Origin: Leptospiraceae bacterium
GTDB taxonomy: Bacteria; Spirochaetota; Leptospiria; Leptospirales; Leptonemataceae
DNA: 64,000 bases
Direction: 5' to 3'
Assembly: GCA_026005135.1 (NCBI GenBank)
Contig: BPKM01000003.1
Span: 434,001-498,000 of the forward strand
Of this stretch, positions 54,622 through 64,000 are shown piece by piece. The notes beneath the pieces were generated by a model. That model did not search any database. It was given only the letters and a program-made list of their open reading frames with translations, and was not told the DNA's origin. The translations under genes and the position numbers were made by a program. Within the stretch, counting starts at the first letter, position 1; every line of letters begins with the position of its first letter.

Positions 54622-55906
54622 AATCAATAAAAGCGAAGAAATATATAAAGAAGCATTAAAATATTTACCTGGTGGTGTAAATAGCCCAGTTAGAGCTTTT
54701 CGGCAGGTTGGTGGAAATCCAATTTTTATAAAACATGCAGAAGAATGTTATATTTACGATATAGATGATAATAAATATTTAGATTTTTGTAATTCCTGGG
54801 GACCTTTAATTTGTGGTCATAGACATCAAGATATAATAAAAGCAATAGAAGAACAGTTAAAACATGCATTATCCTTAGGAATTCCTTGTGAATTAGAAGT
54901 AGAATTAGCAAAAAAAGTGATCGATTCTATACAAAAGAAAATACCAACTATACAAAAGATACGTTTTGTCAATTCTGGAACAGAAGCTGTTATGAGTGCT
55001 ATACGATTAGCAAGAGGATATACGAATCGAAATAAAGTAATAAAATTTGAAGGTTGTTATCATGGTCATGTAGATTCTTTATTGGTTAAGGCAGGTTCTG
55101 GTCTTGCCACATTTGGACAACCAAGCTCTGCTGGTGTTCCTAAGAGTTTTTCTGAACATACAATAGTATTGCCACTGGATAACGAAGAAGTAATTTTAGA
55201 AGCTTATAAAAAGTATCCAGATGATATAGCTTGTATTATTATTGAACCAATTCCAGCAAATAATGGTTTATTAATTCAGAGAAAAGAATTTTTAGAATTT
55301 TTAAGAAAAGTAACAGCAGAACATCAGAGTTTGTTGATATTTGATGAAGTAATTTCAGGTTTTCGCGTAGGATTTTATGGTGCTTCTGGTTATTATGATA
55401 TTTATCCCGATATAGTGACTTATGGAAAGATTATAGGAGGAGGATTACCAGTAGGTGCATTTGCTGGAAGAGAAGAAATTTTTGAAATGCTTTCGCCAGA
55501 TGGACCTGTTTATCAAGCAGGTACATTAAGTGGAAACCCTTTAGCAATGGCTGCTGGTCTAGCACAATTAAATTTATTAACAGATGATTTATATATGGAT
55601 CTTGAAAAAAAAGGGCAATATTTAGAGAGAGAATTTAATAAAATCACAGAAAGCAAATCTTTAAATTTTAAAATGATTCGTATCGCTTCTATTTTCTGGA
55701 TATATATAAATTTAGAAAATCCTCCGAGAAGAGCGGATCAAATTTCTTCGGATAGTATGAAGATTTATGCGAAATTTTTTCATCATTGTTTAAAACATGG
55801 TATTTATTTAGCTCCATCTGGTTATGAAGTAGGATTTTTAAGCAGTCCTATGACGTTAAATGATTTAGATAAATTCTTAGATGTTGTAAGTCACTTTGAT
55901 GTTTAA
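54611..55906 (+). CDS. hemL: Glutamate-1-semialdehyde 2,1-aminomutase
   Basis: HemL makes 5-aminolevulinate in the C5 heme pathway. The protein has LPGGVNSPVRAF, NSGTEAVMSAIRLAR, the PLP lysine in TYGKIIGGGLPVGAF, and GTLSGNPLAM. The track starts at 54593, but AAAAGGG lies upstream of ATG 54611, which gives the usual N-terminus (MNFKINKSEE), so I use that. It leads the hemL-kinase-regulator-hemE block. Confidence 0.97.
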   Translation: MNFKINKSEEIYKEALKYLPGGVNSPVRAFRQVGGNPIFIKHAEECYIYDIDDNKYLDFCNSWGPLICGHRHQDIIKAIEEQLKHALSLGIPCELEVELAKKVIDSIQKKIPTIQKIRFVNSGTEAVMSAIRLARGYTNRNKVIKFEGCYHGHVDSLLVKAGSGLATFGQPSSAGVPKSFSEHTIVLPLDNEEVILEAYKKYPDDIACIIIEPIPANNGLLIQRKEFLEFLRKVTAEHQSLLIFDEVISGFRVGFYGASGYYDIYPDIVTYGKIIGGGLPVGAFAGREEIFEMLSPDGPVYQAGTLSGNPLAMAAGLAQLNLLTDDLYMDLEKKGQYLEREFNKITESKSLNFKMIRIASIFWIYINLENPPRRADQISSDSMKIYAKFFHHCLKHGIYLAPSGYEVGFLSSPMTLNDLDKFLDVVSHFDV

Positions 55907-56958
55907 AATTTTTAAACGATTAGATTTATATATTATTATATTAATGATTTTAATTTTTATTCAGATGATATGGTGGTTAATATTTTTTTTTAAATTTCAA
56001 AATAATTATATAAAATTGTGGAATGAATATGATAACATTATTCTTTTAAAATTAAATCAAGAGAAATACGAAAATATACCAGATTTTATATATTATGATG
56101 CAAAAGAAAAAAAATATAAAATAAAACAGGAACATTTAAAAAGAAGACTGGAAAGTATAAGAAAAAATAAGACAATGTTAATTGCAGAAGCATCTTTTTT
56201 TCTATTTGTATTTTCTCTTACTTTCTATATTAATACTTCAATTTTATTATAAACAGCAACGACTATTACAGGAAAAAACTATTTTTTTAAATAGCTTTAC
56301 CCATGAATTAAAAACACCATTAACAGCTATAAAATTAAATTTACAAACATTAGAAAAAAAATTGCCTAAGGATAAAATCATTCATGAACTAATAAAATCC
56401 AGTCTTTACGAAATTGAAGTTTTAAATCAAAAAATCAATAAAATATTATATAATAAAGAAATTCAAATACAATCTATAAAAAAATTAACAGAAGTATCTA
56501 TACAAGATGTTTTAAATGAAGTATTAAAAGATTTAGAAAAGGAAATAATAAAAAAAGAAGCTAATATTAAAATTAATGATCAATTGAATAAAGAAAAAAT
56601 ATTTCTAAATATACCTTCTCAATGGCTATCGTTAATTTTAAAAGAAATTATTTTAAATTCTTTGAAATATTCTGATAAGAATGTTCAAATACACATTAAT
56701 TTAAAAGAAGTTGATGTCTGGATAAAAAAATACTTAAAAATTATTATAGAAGATACTGGCTGGGGTATAGAAGATATAAAACAGATCAAATCTATTACAA
56801 AACCATATATACGATATCATAATGATAAGGGATATATTAATGGAACTGGATTGGGATTATATTATGTAAATGAAATTATAAAAAAATGTAAGGGAAAATT
56901 GTTAATAAAAAATAAAGAAAAGGGATTAAAAGTAGAAGTTTATTTAAAAAAATATTAA
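55899..56958 (+). pseudogene. Membrane histidine kinase (HemK of HemKR type), frameshifted
   Basis: Two frames (to 56252 and from about 56182) join to a sensor kinase of about 350 residues: one N-terminal span, a short periplasmic loop, a second span, then HisKA (NSFTHELKTPLTA), N box (EIILNSLKYSD), G1 (EDTGWGIED) and G2 (GTGLGLYYV). The frames cross in the second span at about 56230-56250, where one base is missing or two are extra; both frames are hydrophobic there. In leptospires the HemKR pair within the heme cluster controls heme genes. It overlaps hemL by 8 bases. A sequencing error is as likely as true loss, since the catalytic motifs are perfect. Confidence 0.85.
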
Positions 56959-56965
56959 ATGAATT

Positions 56966-57679
56966 ATGAATCACAATAAATATAAAATCTTACTAATAGA
57001 AGATGAAGATGTTATCCGAAATGGTTTAAAATTAAATTTAGAAGATGAAGGTTTTTATGTAAAAGAATATAAAAGCGCAGAAGATTTTTTAAATCATGAG
57101 GTACATTTTTGGGAAAATTTTATTTATGATCTTGCAATTATTGATGTAATGCTTCCAGGTAAAATAGATGGTTTAAAATTAACATCGCAAATAAAATCTC
57201 GATGGGATATTCCTATAATTATACTTACAGCAAGAAATCGATTAGAACAAAAATTAGAGGCTTTTGAAATAGGAGCAGATGATTATATTACGAAACCATT
57301 TGAATTAGAAGAATTAATAGCAAGGGTTAAAGTTAAATTACGAAAGAAACATCGTCATAAGATAAAAATTGGAAATCATTTAGTTGATTTTCATAAACAG
57401 GAAATTATAAATTTAAATACAAAAGAAATTATAAAGTTAACCAATAAAGAAGCTGGTATTTTATATTTACTCTACGAAAATAAAGGAAAACCAGTAAGTC
57501 GAGAAGTAATATTAGATAAATTGTGGTATGGAGAATACCCCACAAATAGAACTATCGATAATTTTATATTACGATTAAGGAAAATTTTAGAAAAAGATTT
57601 ATCAAATCCAGAATATATTATAACTCGACATGGTAAGGGTTATGAATTAAGCGATAAAATAGAAGAAATAAAAGATTAA
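56966..57679 (+). CDS. hemR: OmpR-family response regulator (HemR-like)
   Basis: The 237-residue regulator has a receiver with IEDED acidic pocket, phosphoacceptor in AIIDVMLPG, and Lys in ITKPFELEEL, then a winged-helix domain ending RKILEKDLSNPEYIITRHGKGYEL. It lies 7 bases after the kinase and 13 before hemE. By position it matches HemR of leptospires, which regulates heme synthesis and uptake genes; the symbol is used on that basis. Confidence 0.92.
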   Translation: MNHNKYKILLIEDEDVIRNGLKLNLEDEGFYVKEYKSAEDFLNHEVHFWENFIYDLAIIDVMLPGKIDGLKLTSQIKSRWDIPIIILTARNRLEQKLEAFEIGADDYITKPFELEELIARVKVKLRKKHRHKIKIGNHLVDFHKQEIINLNTKEIIKLTNKEAGILYLLYENKGKPVSREVILDKLWYGEYPTNRTIDNFILRLRKILEKDLSNPEYIITRHGKGYELSDKIEEIKD

Positions 57680-57692
57680 TAAGGGAAAAGTT

Positions 57693-58718
57693 ATGAGAAT
57701 TTTAAAAGCATTAAGAAAAGAACCTATTGATCGTATTCCATTCTGGTATATGAGGCAGGCAGGAAGATACTTACCTGAATATAATGAATTGAAAAATAAT
57801 GATAGTTTTTTAGAATTAGCAACAAATGTAGAAAAAGCAATTGAAATTTCTATACAGCCTTATAAGCGATTTAAAATGGATGCAATTATAATGTTTGCAG
57901 ATATTTTAACACCATTTCATGGTATAGGTATACCACTTGAATTTAAAGAAAAAATTGGACCCATTTTACAATTTGATGTTTTTGATAAAATTGATAAAAA
58001 TAAATTAAAAAATTTTAACCCAGAAATACAAATTTCTTATATAGAAGAAATTATAAAAGGAATAAAACATTATATTAATACAATACAAGATAATAATCTT
58101 GCCTTGATTGGCTTTTCTGGAGCTCCATTTACTTTATTAAGTTATTTAATTGAACAGGGAACATCGAAAAAATTTGAAAAAACAAAAGAATTTATGTTCT
58201 CTTTTGAAAAAGAATTTCATATACTAATGAATGATTTAACAGAATTAACAATTCAATATTTAAAATTTCAAATAAAAGCAGGTGTGGATTTAGTACAGAT
58301 TTTCGATAGCTGGGGTGGAAATTTATCTTCTCAACATTATGAGGAGTTTTGTTATCCTTATATGGAAAAAATTATTAAAGAAATAAAATCATTGGTTCCA
58401 GTAATTCTTTTTGTAGGAAACAATGCTCATTTATTACCTTTATTGGTAAAAATGAAGCCAAGTTGTATAAGTTTAGATTGGCGTATTAATGATATTTCTG
58501 TTATACCAGAAGAAATTGCCATACAGGGGAATTTAGATCCCTTAGTTTTATATGGAAAACCAGAAAGAGTTCAAAAAGAGGTATTAGCAATATTAAATCG
58601 ATTTTCTAAAAGAGGAAATTTTATATTTAATTTAGGACATGGAATTTATCCAAATACACCATTGCATAATGTAGAAGTTATGGTAAAGACAATAAAAGAA
58701 TATTCTTTAAACGAATAA
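57693..58718 (+). CDS. hemE: Uroporphyrinogen decarboxylase
   Basis: HemE converts uroporphyrinogen III to coproporphyrinogen III. The 341-residue protein has the signature PFWYMRQAGRYLPEY, MFADILTPFHGIGIPLEF, GFSGAPFTLLSYLIEQGTSK and NLGHGIYPNTP. GGGAAAAG precedes the ATG. The last gene of the heme/two-component block, it overlaps the convergent MBL gene by 12 bases. Confidence 0.97.
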   Translation: MRILKALRKEPIDRIPFWYMRQAGRYLPEYNELKNNDSFLELATNVEKAIEISIQPYKRFKMDAIIMFADILTPFHGIGIPLEFKEKIGPILQFDVFDKIDKNKLKNFNPEIQISYIEEIIKGIKHYINTIQDNNLALIGFSGAPFTLLSYLIEQGTSKKFEKTKEFMFSFEKEFHILMNDLTELTIQYLKFQIKAGVDLVQIFDSWGGNLSSQHYEEFCYPYMEKIIKEIKSLVPVILFVGNNAHLLPLLVKMKPSCISLDWRINDISVIPEEIAIQGNLDPLVLYGKPERVQKEVLAILNRFSKRGNFIFNLGHGIYPNTPLHNVEVMVKTIKEYSLNE

Positions 58719-59666
58719 TTCTAAACCTTCATAAGCAATATGTATTTTTAAGGATTTTTTATTTTCTGAATCTATCATATCTCTATAACGTTTTGCGCGA
58801 AGAAAAACTTCATCTAATGTTTCATCAGAATAAGAAGGATCATGATGAAATAATACAAGATTTTTTACATTTGCCTTTAGAGCCAGATCTGTTGCTACAG
58901 CTGCAGAACTATGGCCCCAATCAATCTTTTTTAATTGTTCTTCAAATGTATATTGTGTATCAAAAATTAGAATATCTGCATCTTTAAAATATTCAATGTA
59001 AGGATCCAGATTATCAATATTATCTAAACGAAATTCTGCATCGCTACCAAATATAATTGTTTTCTCTTTTTCTTTTATTTTGTAAGAATAAGAACCTCCT
59101 GGATGCTTCATACCTTTGCTTGTTATTGTTAAATCGTATATTTGAAAACTTTCACCTTCTTTATGTTGATAAAATATTTTAGTTGCTTCCATTTTATCAA
59201 ATGAGACAGGGAAATGTTCAAAATTATGTTGATATCTTAATCGATGTTCTAAATTATCAGATATACCATGAATATGAAAAACATTTCCTTTAATATAAAA
59301 AGGAGTAAAAAAAGGTAATCCCTGAATATGATCCCAATGGGTGTGAGTAAAAAGAATATGACATTCTCCTTTTCCATCGTTATAACCTTCATTTAATAAT
59401 ACATTTCCTAATTCTCGTATTCCCGTACCTGCATCTATTATAATTAATTCGTTTTTTTCTGTTCTAATTTCTAAACAGGTAGTATTTCCACCATAGGTAT
59501 GTGTTAAAGAAAATGGTAAAGAATTGATAAAATTTTTTATAGATTGTTCATCTAATAGATCAGAGGGTTTTGCTAATGTTAAAATATTTTTTATTTTTTC
59601 TCTAATGGAAATGCCTTTAATAGGAGATGGTATGGAACCTCTAACACCCCAAAATTTAACTTTCAT
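58707..59666 (-). CDS. MBL-fold metallohydrolase (GVRGSIP type)
   Basis: The 319-residue protein begins MKVKFWGVRGSIPSP and has the metal motif HTHWDHIQG, a GTGIRELG strand, a late GHSSAAVATDLALKA and LFHHDPSYSD. It is a metallo-beta-lactamase fold hydrolase of the RNase Z/cyclic nucleotide phosphodiesterase branch. Some relatives hydrolyse cyclic nucleotides, which would be relevant to the two cyclases in this window, but nothing in the sequence fixes the substrate. Confidence 0.88.
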   Translation of the reverse strand: MKVKFWGVRGSIPSPIKGISIREKIKNILTLAKPSDLLDEQSIKNFINSLPFSLTHTYGGNTTCLEIRTEKNELIIIDAGTGIRELGNVLLNEGYNDGKGECHILFTHTHWDHIQGLPFFTPFYIKGNVFHIHGISDNLEHRLRYQHNFEHFPVSFDKMEATKIFYQHKEGESFQIYDLTITSKGMKHPGGSYSYKIKEKEKTIIFGSDAEFRLDNIDNLDPYIEYFKDADILIFDTQYTFEEQLKKIDWGHSSAAVATDLALKANVKNLVLFHHDPSYSDETLDEVFLRAKRYRDMIDSENKKSLKIHIAYEGLELFV

Positions 59667-59769
59667 AAAACCGAATTTATTTTACTATAATATAATTTAA
59701 ATCAAAAATTACCAGAATATATAAAAAATAGATTGCAAAAATATAAGTATTTTACAAATAAACTAAAAA

Positions 59770-61731
59770 ATGTATAATAATCAATATGATAAATTCTATG
59801 AAATTCTATTTGAACATTCAGAATTAGCTATATTTATTTTTGAAGTTATAGAAAATAGAGATAATAATTTAAAACAGAATTATGATTATAAATTTATTTT
59901 AACCAATACACTACACCAGAAACTGACTGGAATATCTTTAAATGAAATTCAGAATAAAACGTTATGGGAATTGAATCATATTATACCTATAGAAGATTTA
60001 ACCAGAATTAAAAAAAAATATGATGAATGTGTATTAGAAAAAAAAATTATCGATTACGAAGAAGAAATAATTATAAAAAATAAAACAACTTATTGGTTTA
60101 CCAGACTTGTTCCCGTTACTATAAATAATAAAGTTCAATATGTTATTGGAATGTCAATTGATATAACTTCAAAAAAATCCTTAGAAATTGAAATAGAAAA
60201 TTATTATAATTTATTAACAAATTTATTAAATAGTTCTCCTGTAGGAATAGGTGTTGTAGATAAAGAATATCGGCTTATTTATTTTAATAATAATTTTTTA
60301 AAAATATGGAATTTATCAGAAAAAGATGTAAAGAATAATAAATTAGTACTTTTTAAAGTTTTAAAACAGGTTCAAAATAGAAAAAAAGTTTATCCGAAGA
60401 TATTAAAAATTGTTAAAGAACAAAAAAAAGGATTAATTAAATATCTAAAACTTAATAAAAAATACATTCAGATGGAAATTTATCCCTTAAAAGATAAAAA
60501 TAATGAAATTAGAGGCTATATTGGAATTTATATTGATAGAACAAAAGATTATATACAGGAAAAACAATTAATCAAAGCATTAAAAGAAGCACAACTATCT
60601 AATAAATCAAAAACTGAGTTTTTAGCAAATATCAGTCACGAATTAAGAACTCCCCTTACTACTATTATGGGGTTAACAGAATTATTAGAAAATCAGGTAA
60701 GTAATGAATTACTAAAATTTATAAAAATGATACAGGAATCAGCCAGCTATCTTAAAGATTTAATCGAAGATATTCTTGATCTTTCTTCTATTGAATTACG
60801 TACTTTAAAATTAAATTATAAACCTTTTCAATTAAATAAACCAATAGATTTATTGGTAAAAACTTATCAAATTCACTGTAATCAAAAAAATATAGATTTT
60901 TATTTTAATACAAATTTTCAAACATTTCCCATTGTAAAAGGAGATGAAAAAAGACTTTATCAGATTATTAATAATTTATTATCAAATGCTTTAAAATTTA
61001 CTTCTATTGGATATATTTCTTTATCTTTATTTAAATTAAAAGAGACTGATAAAGAAATATTTATAGAAATAGAAGTAAAAGATACTGGTATAGGTATTCC
61101 AGAAGATAAACTACCTTATATTTTTGAACGATTTAAAAAGTTTGATGAATTTAATATTAATCCCAAAGGAGTGGGCATAGGACTTTCTTTAGTAAAAGAA
61201 TTTGTACAAATGATGAATGGTACAATAGAAGTATTTTCTAAATTAGGAGAAGGTACAACCTTTAAAATCCATTTAACATTAGAAAAGGCAGATTTACTTT
61301 CTCTTGATAAACTCGAAGAATTAACAACAGAAGAATTAATAGAACAATATAAATCTATATTGGAAAATAAAAGAATTTTAATTGCAGAAGATACATTCGA
61401 AATTCAATTATTATTAAGAAAATTTTTATCCGATACAGGATTAATTGTAGATATAGTTTCTAATGGATTAGAAGTATTAGAAAAATTAAAGAAAAATAAA
61501 TATGATTTAATTTTATTAGATTTACGAATGCCTGTTATGGATGGAATTGCTACTTTTTTACAAATAGATAAAAAAATAAAAGAAGAAACTCCCATTGCTG
61601 CTCTAACCGCTCATGCAATGGAAGAGGATATTAAAAAAACAAAAGAAATAGGATTTACTGATCATATTACAAAACCCATCAAGAGAAAAGAATTATTAAT
61701 ACATATTATAAAGATATTATTAAATTCTTAG
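59770..61731 (+). CDS. Hybrid sensor histidine kinase (PAS-PAS-HisKA-HATPase-REC)
   Basis: The 653-residue soluble kinase has two PAS-like regions (about 1-130 and 145-260), HisKA with FLANISHELRTPLTTI at about 290, an ATPase domain (NNLLSNALKFTS, DTGIGIPEDKLPYIFERF, GVGIGLSLV), and a C-terminal receiver with phosphoacceptor in LILLDLRMPVMDG and Lys in ITKPIKRKEL. No membrane span is seen, so the signal is likely cytoplasmic. Its 3' end overlaps the convergent pseudo-receiver gene by 4 bases. Confidence 0.94.
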   Translation: MYNNQYDKFYEILFEHSELAIFIFEVIENRDNNLKQNYDYKFILTNTLHQKLTGISLNEIQNKTLWELNHIIPIEDLTRIKKKYDECVLEKKIIDYEEEIIIKNKTTYWFTRLVPVTINNKVQYVIGMSIDITSKKSLEIEIENYYNLLTNLLNSSPVGIGVVDKEYRLIYFNNNFLKIWNLSEKDVKNNKLVLFKVLKQVQNRKKVYPKILKIVKEQKKGLIKYLKLNKKYIQMEIYPLKDKNNEIRGYIGIYIDRTKDYIQEKQLIKALKEAQLSNKSKTEFLANISHELRTPLTTIMGLTELLENQVSNELLKFIKMIQESASYLKDLIEDILDLSSIELRTLKLNYKPFQLNKPIDLLVKTYQIHCNQKNIDFYFNTNFQTFPIVKGDEKRLYQIINNLLSNALKFTSIGYISLSLFKLKETDKEIFIEIEVKDTGIGIPEDKLPYIFERFKKFDEFNINPKGVGIGLSLVKEFVQMMNGTIEVFSKLGEGTTFKIHLTLEKADLLSLDKLEELTTEELIEQYKSILENKRILIAEDTFEIQLLLRKFLSDTGLIVDIVSNGLEVLEKLKKNKYDLILLDLRMPVMDGIATFLQIDKKIKEETPIAALTAHAMEEDIKKTKEIGFTDHITKPIKRKELLIHIIKILLNS

Positions 61732-62117
61732 ACTATTTTTAAATTTAAAGCATTTAAAATTTTTTCTTTTGTTTCTTCGTTATCTAATTCTGCTTTTCCA
61801 AAACCATAAAGAGCACCATATCTAACAGCTTCTTCCTGAGCTTCTTTATAGTTTGATACTAACATAACTGGAATATCTTTAATATCTGGATCATTTTTAA
61901 TTTTTTTTATTAAATCGATTCCATTAGAATAATCCAAATCAATTTTTCGATTAATCAGTACAAGTGCATATTTATTTTTATTTTCTTTTAAAAGCTTAAT
62001 TACTTCCTCTGGAATATCAATTTTTTCTAATTCTACTCCTAACTTATCAAAAAGTTTTTTAATGGATAAATGATCAGGAAAACATTGTCCTACATTCATA
62101 ACAACTTTCGAAGACAT
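61728..62117 (-). CDS. Atypical receiver domain protein (Asn at the phosphoacceptor position)
   Basis: The 129-residue protein has a receiver-like fold but reads VLINRKIDLDYSNG where the phosphoacceptor Asp would be, so Asn replaces it; the N-terminal acidic pair is replaced by VGQCFPDH. The GQCxPDH and VLxNRKxD features recur in a family of stand-alone pseudo-receivers, so this looks like a conserved design rather than decay. An AAGGAG lies 7 bases before the ATG. It probably signals by binding, not by phosphorylation. Confidence 0.82.
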   Translation of the reverse strand: MSSKVVMNVGQCFPDHLSIKKLFDKLGVELEKIDIPEEVIKLLKENKNKYALVLINRKIDLDYSNGIDLIKKIKNDPDIKDIPVMLVSNYKEAQEEAVRYGALYGFGKAELDNEETKEKILNALNLKIV

Positions 62118-62268
62118 GATTTTCTCCTTATTTTTAGTTGAGATTTTGAGTTTATTATCCTAAATATAATAAAATATAATTATAGAGAAAATCATTTTTT
62201 TTATAATAATAAGCATTATTAATATATATAAATGTTGCTTATAGTATATTTCTAAAAAAAAAGAACCT

Positions 62269-63369
62269 ATGTCTTTAAAATGTGGAATAGTTGGTTTACC
62301 AAATGTAGGAAAATCTACAATATTTAATGCATTAACAAAAGCAAATGCACAATCAGCAAATTATCCTTTTTGTACAATCGATCCTAATATTGGAGTAGTA
62401 GAAGTTCCAGATAAACGATTATGGAAATTAGCCGAAGTAATTAGGCCTAAAAGTGTTGTTCCAACTTATATGGAATTTGTTGATATTGCAGGTCTTGTAG
62501 AAGGAGCACATAAAGGAGAAGGTTTAGGAAATAAATTTTTATCGCATATTAGAGAAACTCATGCAATTGCACATATTGTTCGTTGTTTTGATGATCCTAA
62601 TATTATACATGTTAAAGGAAAAGTAGATCCCTTATCAGATATAAGAATAATACATTTAGAGTTGATATTAGCAGATTTAGAATCTCTTGATAAGCAATTA
62701 CAAAAATTAGAAAAAAAAGCAAAAGGTAATGATAAAGAAGCAAAAAAACGTTTTGAATTAGGAAAAAGAATATTTCAATTATTAGAACAGGAAAAAAAAG
62801 CAAGAGAAATTTTACCAGAACTTTTACCAGAAGAAATAAAATTATCGAAAGAGTTCTACCTTATTACATTTAAGCCAGAAATTTATGTTTTAAATGTTGA
62901 TGAAAATTCATTAATTGAAGGAAATGAATGGACAAAACAAGTTATCGAAAAAGCTAAAAAAGAACAAACCGAATATATAATATTATGTGGAAAAATAGAA
63001 GAAGAGTTATCTGTATTATCTAAGGAAGAACAAAAAGAATATTTACAATCCTTAGGTGTTGAACAATCGGGATTAGAAAAAATGATATTAGCTTCTTACA
63101 GAATGTTAGATTTGATCACTTTTTTTACAGCTGGAGAACAGGAAGTAAGAGCCTGGACAATTAAAAAAGGAACAAATGCAAAAGATGCAGCAGGAGAAAT
63201 TCATACAGATATATCCAAGGGATTTATAAAAGCAGAAGTTATTTCTTACGAAGATTTTGAAAGATATGGTTCCTTACAAAAAGCAAGAGAATCTGGAAAA
63301 ATGCGATTGGAGGGAAAAGATTATATTGTACAAGACGGAGATATATGTTATTTTAGATTTAATGCATAA
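62269..63369 (+). CDS. ychF: Ribosome-binding GTPase/ATPase YchF
   Basis: The 366-residue OBG-family protein has G1 GLPNVGKST, G3 DIAGLVEGAHKGEGLG, the ATP-favouring NVDE in place of NKxD, a coiled-coil insert at about 130-190 and a C-terminal TGS domain (FFTAGEQEVRAWTIKKG...). Length and motifs are standard. Confidence 0.98.
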   Translation: MSLKCGIVGLPNVGKSTIFNALTKANAQSANYPFCTIDPNIGVVEVPDKRLWKLAEVIRPKSVVPTYMEFVDIAGLVEGAHKGEGLGNKFLSHIRETHAIAHIVRCFDDPNIIHVKGKVDPLSDIRIIHLELILADLESLDKQLQKLEKKAKGNDKEAKKRFELGKRIFQLLEQEKKAREILPELLPEEIKLSKEFYLITFKPEIYVLNVDENSLIEGNEWTKQVIEKAKKEQTEYIILCGKIEEELSVLSKEEQKEYLQSLGVEQSGLEKMILASYRMLDLITFFTAGEQEVRAWTIKKGTNAKDAAGEIHTDISKGFIKAEVISYEDFERYGSLQKARESGKMRLEGKDYIVQDGDICYFRFNA

Positions 63370-63408
63370 TTGGTTTGACAGTTAAAAAAATTATTTTAAA
63401 CGTTTATT

Positions 63409-63927
63409 ATGATATATCCATATAAAGATTATTATCCACAAATAGCAGAGGAAGTTTTTATAGCTCCAAGTGCAGATGTGATTGGTAATGTAAAGATAGG
63501 AAAAGGAAGTAGTATTTGGTTTGGTTGCTTAGTGCGTGGTGATGTTGATAAAATAGAAATTGGAGAATATACAAATATACAGGATCATAGTATAATTCAT
63601 GTAACTGGTGGTAAATATCCAACTATAATAGGAAATCATTGCACCCTGGGTCATAGAGTTACAATACATGGATCTGTTTTAAAAGATTATGCTTTTATTG
63701 GTATTGGAGCAACGGTTTTAGATAATTGTACTATTGGTAGTTTTTCGATTTTAGCTGCAGGAAGTTTGCTTCCTCCGGGTAAAGAAATACCTGATGGTAT
63801 GTTAGCAATGGGAGTACCTGCAAAAATTATAAGACCTATTACAGACGAAGAAAAGGAAATGATCCTTAAAACACAGGAAAAATATTATAAATTAGCTCAG
63901 GAATATAAAAATAAAATAAGCAACTGA
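63409..63927 (+). CDS. Gamma carbonic anhydrase-like hexapeptide-repeat protein
   Basis: The 172-residue left-handed beta-helix protein has the hexapeptide repeat pattern and the three putative zinc histidines in QDHSIIHV and LGHRVTIHG. Such YrdA/PaaY-type proteins may be carbonic anhydrases or acyl-CoA-related enzymes. It starts 39 bases after ychF; a TTGACA lies in the gap. Its stop overlaps the terminator that follows. Confidence 0.92.
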   Translation: MIYPYKDYYPQIAEEVFIAPSADVIGNVKIGKGSSIWFGCLVRGDVDKIEIGEYTNIQDHSIIHVTGGKYPTIIGNHCTLGHRVTIHGSVLKDYAFIGIGATVLDNCTIGSFSILAAGSLLPPGKEIPDGMLAMGVPAKIIRPITDEEKEMILKTQEKYYKLAQEYKNKISN

Positions 63928-63942
63928 AATCCAGTTGCTTAT
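63916..63942. terminator. Bidirectional terminator after the gamma carbonic anhydrase gene
   Basis: An 11-bp perfect stem ATAAGCAACTG / CAGTTGCTTAT with a five-base loop overlaps the stop codons of both convergent genes. T-tracts are weak. Confidence 0.7.
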
Positions 63943-64000
63943 ACATTCATATAATCTTTAAAATATTCATGTACTTCTCTATCTTCTATATGTGCTAAAT
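63939..64000 (-). CDS. C-terminus of an unidentified protein (partial)
   Basis: The minus strand reads LAHIEDREVHEYFKDYMNV and a TAA that lies within the terminator stem. Only about 19 codons are in the window; family not recognisable. Confidence 0.5.
   Translation of the reverse strand, partial: LAHIEDREVHEYFKDYMNV

Noticed and set aside
56182-56252. Programmed frameshift in the hemK-like gene
   Set aside because: I see no slippery heptamer or following structure; an indel is simpler.

Overview
This window is very AT-rich (by eye roughly 25-30% GC) and gene-dense. It comes from a flagellated, diderm bacterium. It carries fliE-fliF, an LptF/LptG-type lipopolysaccharide permease, a glycosyltransferase of the heptosyltransferase type, lipoprotein signal peptides with loose lipoboxes, and a hemL-kinase-regulator-hemE block laid out like the HemKR heme locus of leptospires. 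My best inference is a low-GC spirochaete related to the Leptospirales. That rests on gene order and family resemblance only.

Layout. 0-5 kb: end of dnaK, dnaJ, a frameshifted Gfo/Idh/MocA dehydrogenase, a DegT-like protein without its PLP lysine, and manA. 5-10.2 kb: tilS, a PlsC-like acyltransferase, a CBS protein, an HNH nuclease, fliE and fliF. 10.2-17 kb: a radical SAM protein with unusual cysteine spacing, tRNA-Ser(GGA), an orphan DNA methyltransferase, a striking GC-rich array of eight hairpins and G-runs, an acyl-CoA ligase and nadA. 17-23.2 kb: a tight MoxR / DUF58 / transglutaminase / beta-propeller lipoprotein operon, then rpmE. 23.3-36.5 kb: the light-response island. 36.5-38.7 kb: a membrane protein and two decayed genes. 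38.7-49.9 kb: uvrA, an M23 peptidase, lysS, envelope lipid and LPS genes, and proC. 50-64 kb: trpE-trpG, a NeuB-like synthase, a diguanylate cyclase, the heme/two-component block, a hybrid kinase, a pseudo-receiver, ychF and a gamma carbonic anhydrase homologue.

The main system is the light-response island (about 24.7-36.5 kb). It combines two photoreceptor types with likely outputs: a BLUF-domain adenylate cyclase collinear with the photoactivated cyclase bPAC; a CarH/LitR-type MerR regulator with the B12-binding DxHxxG and W-x9-EH motifs; a CPD photolyase; an FAD-dependent oxidoreductase; DUF1365; two different Cfa-like methyltransferases; DUF1295; an SRPBCC protein; and a second class III cyclase placed tail to tail with the BLUF cyclase. 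Four intergenic regions in this island, and no others I noticed, carry a 30-bp inverted motif, ATGTC-N20-TGACA. They lie before the second cyclase, before the BLUF cyclase, between carH and phr, and before DUF1295/cfa2. I propose this is the CarH operator and that it ties DNA repair, membrane lipid change and cAMP production into one light regulon.

Several genes (Gfo/Idh, hemK-like kinase, outer-membrane barrel, Uma2 remnant) carry frameshifts or stops. These could be real decay or sequence errors, and read-level data would decide.
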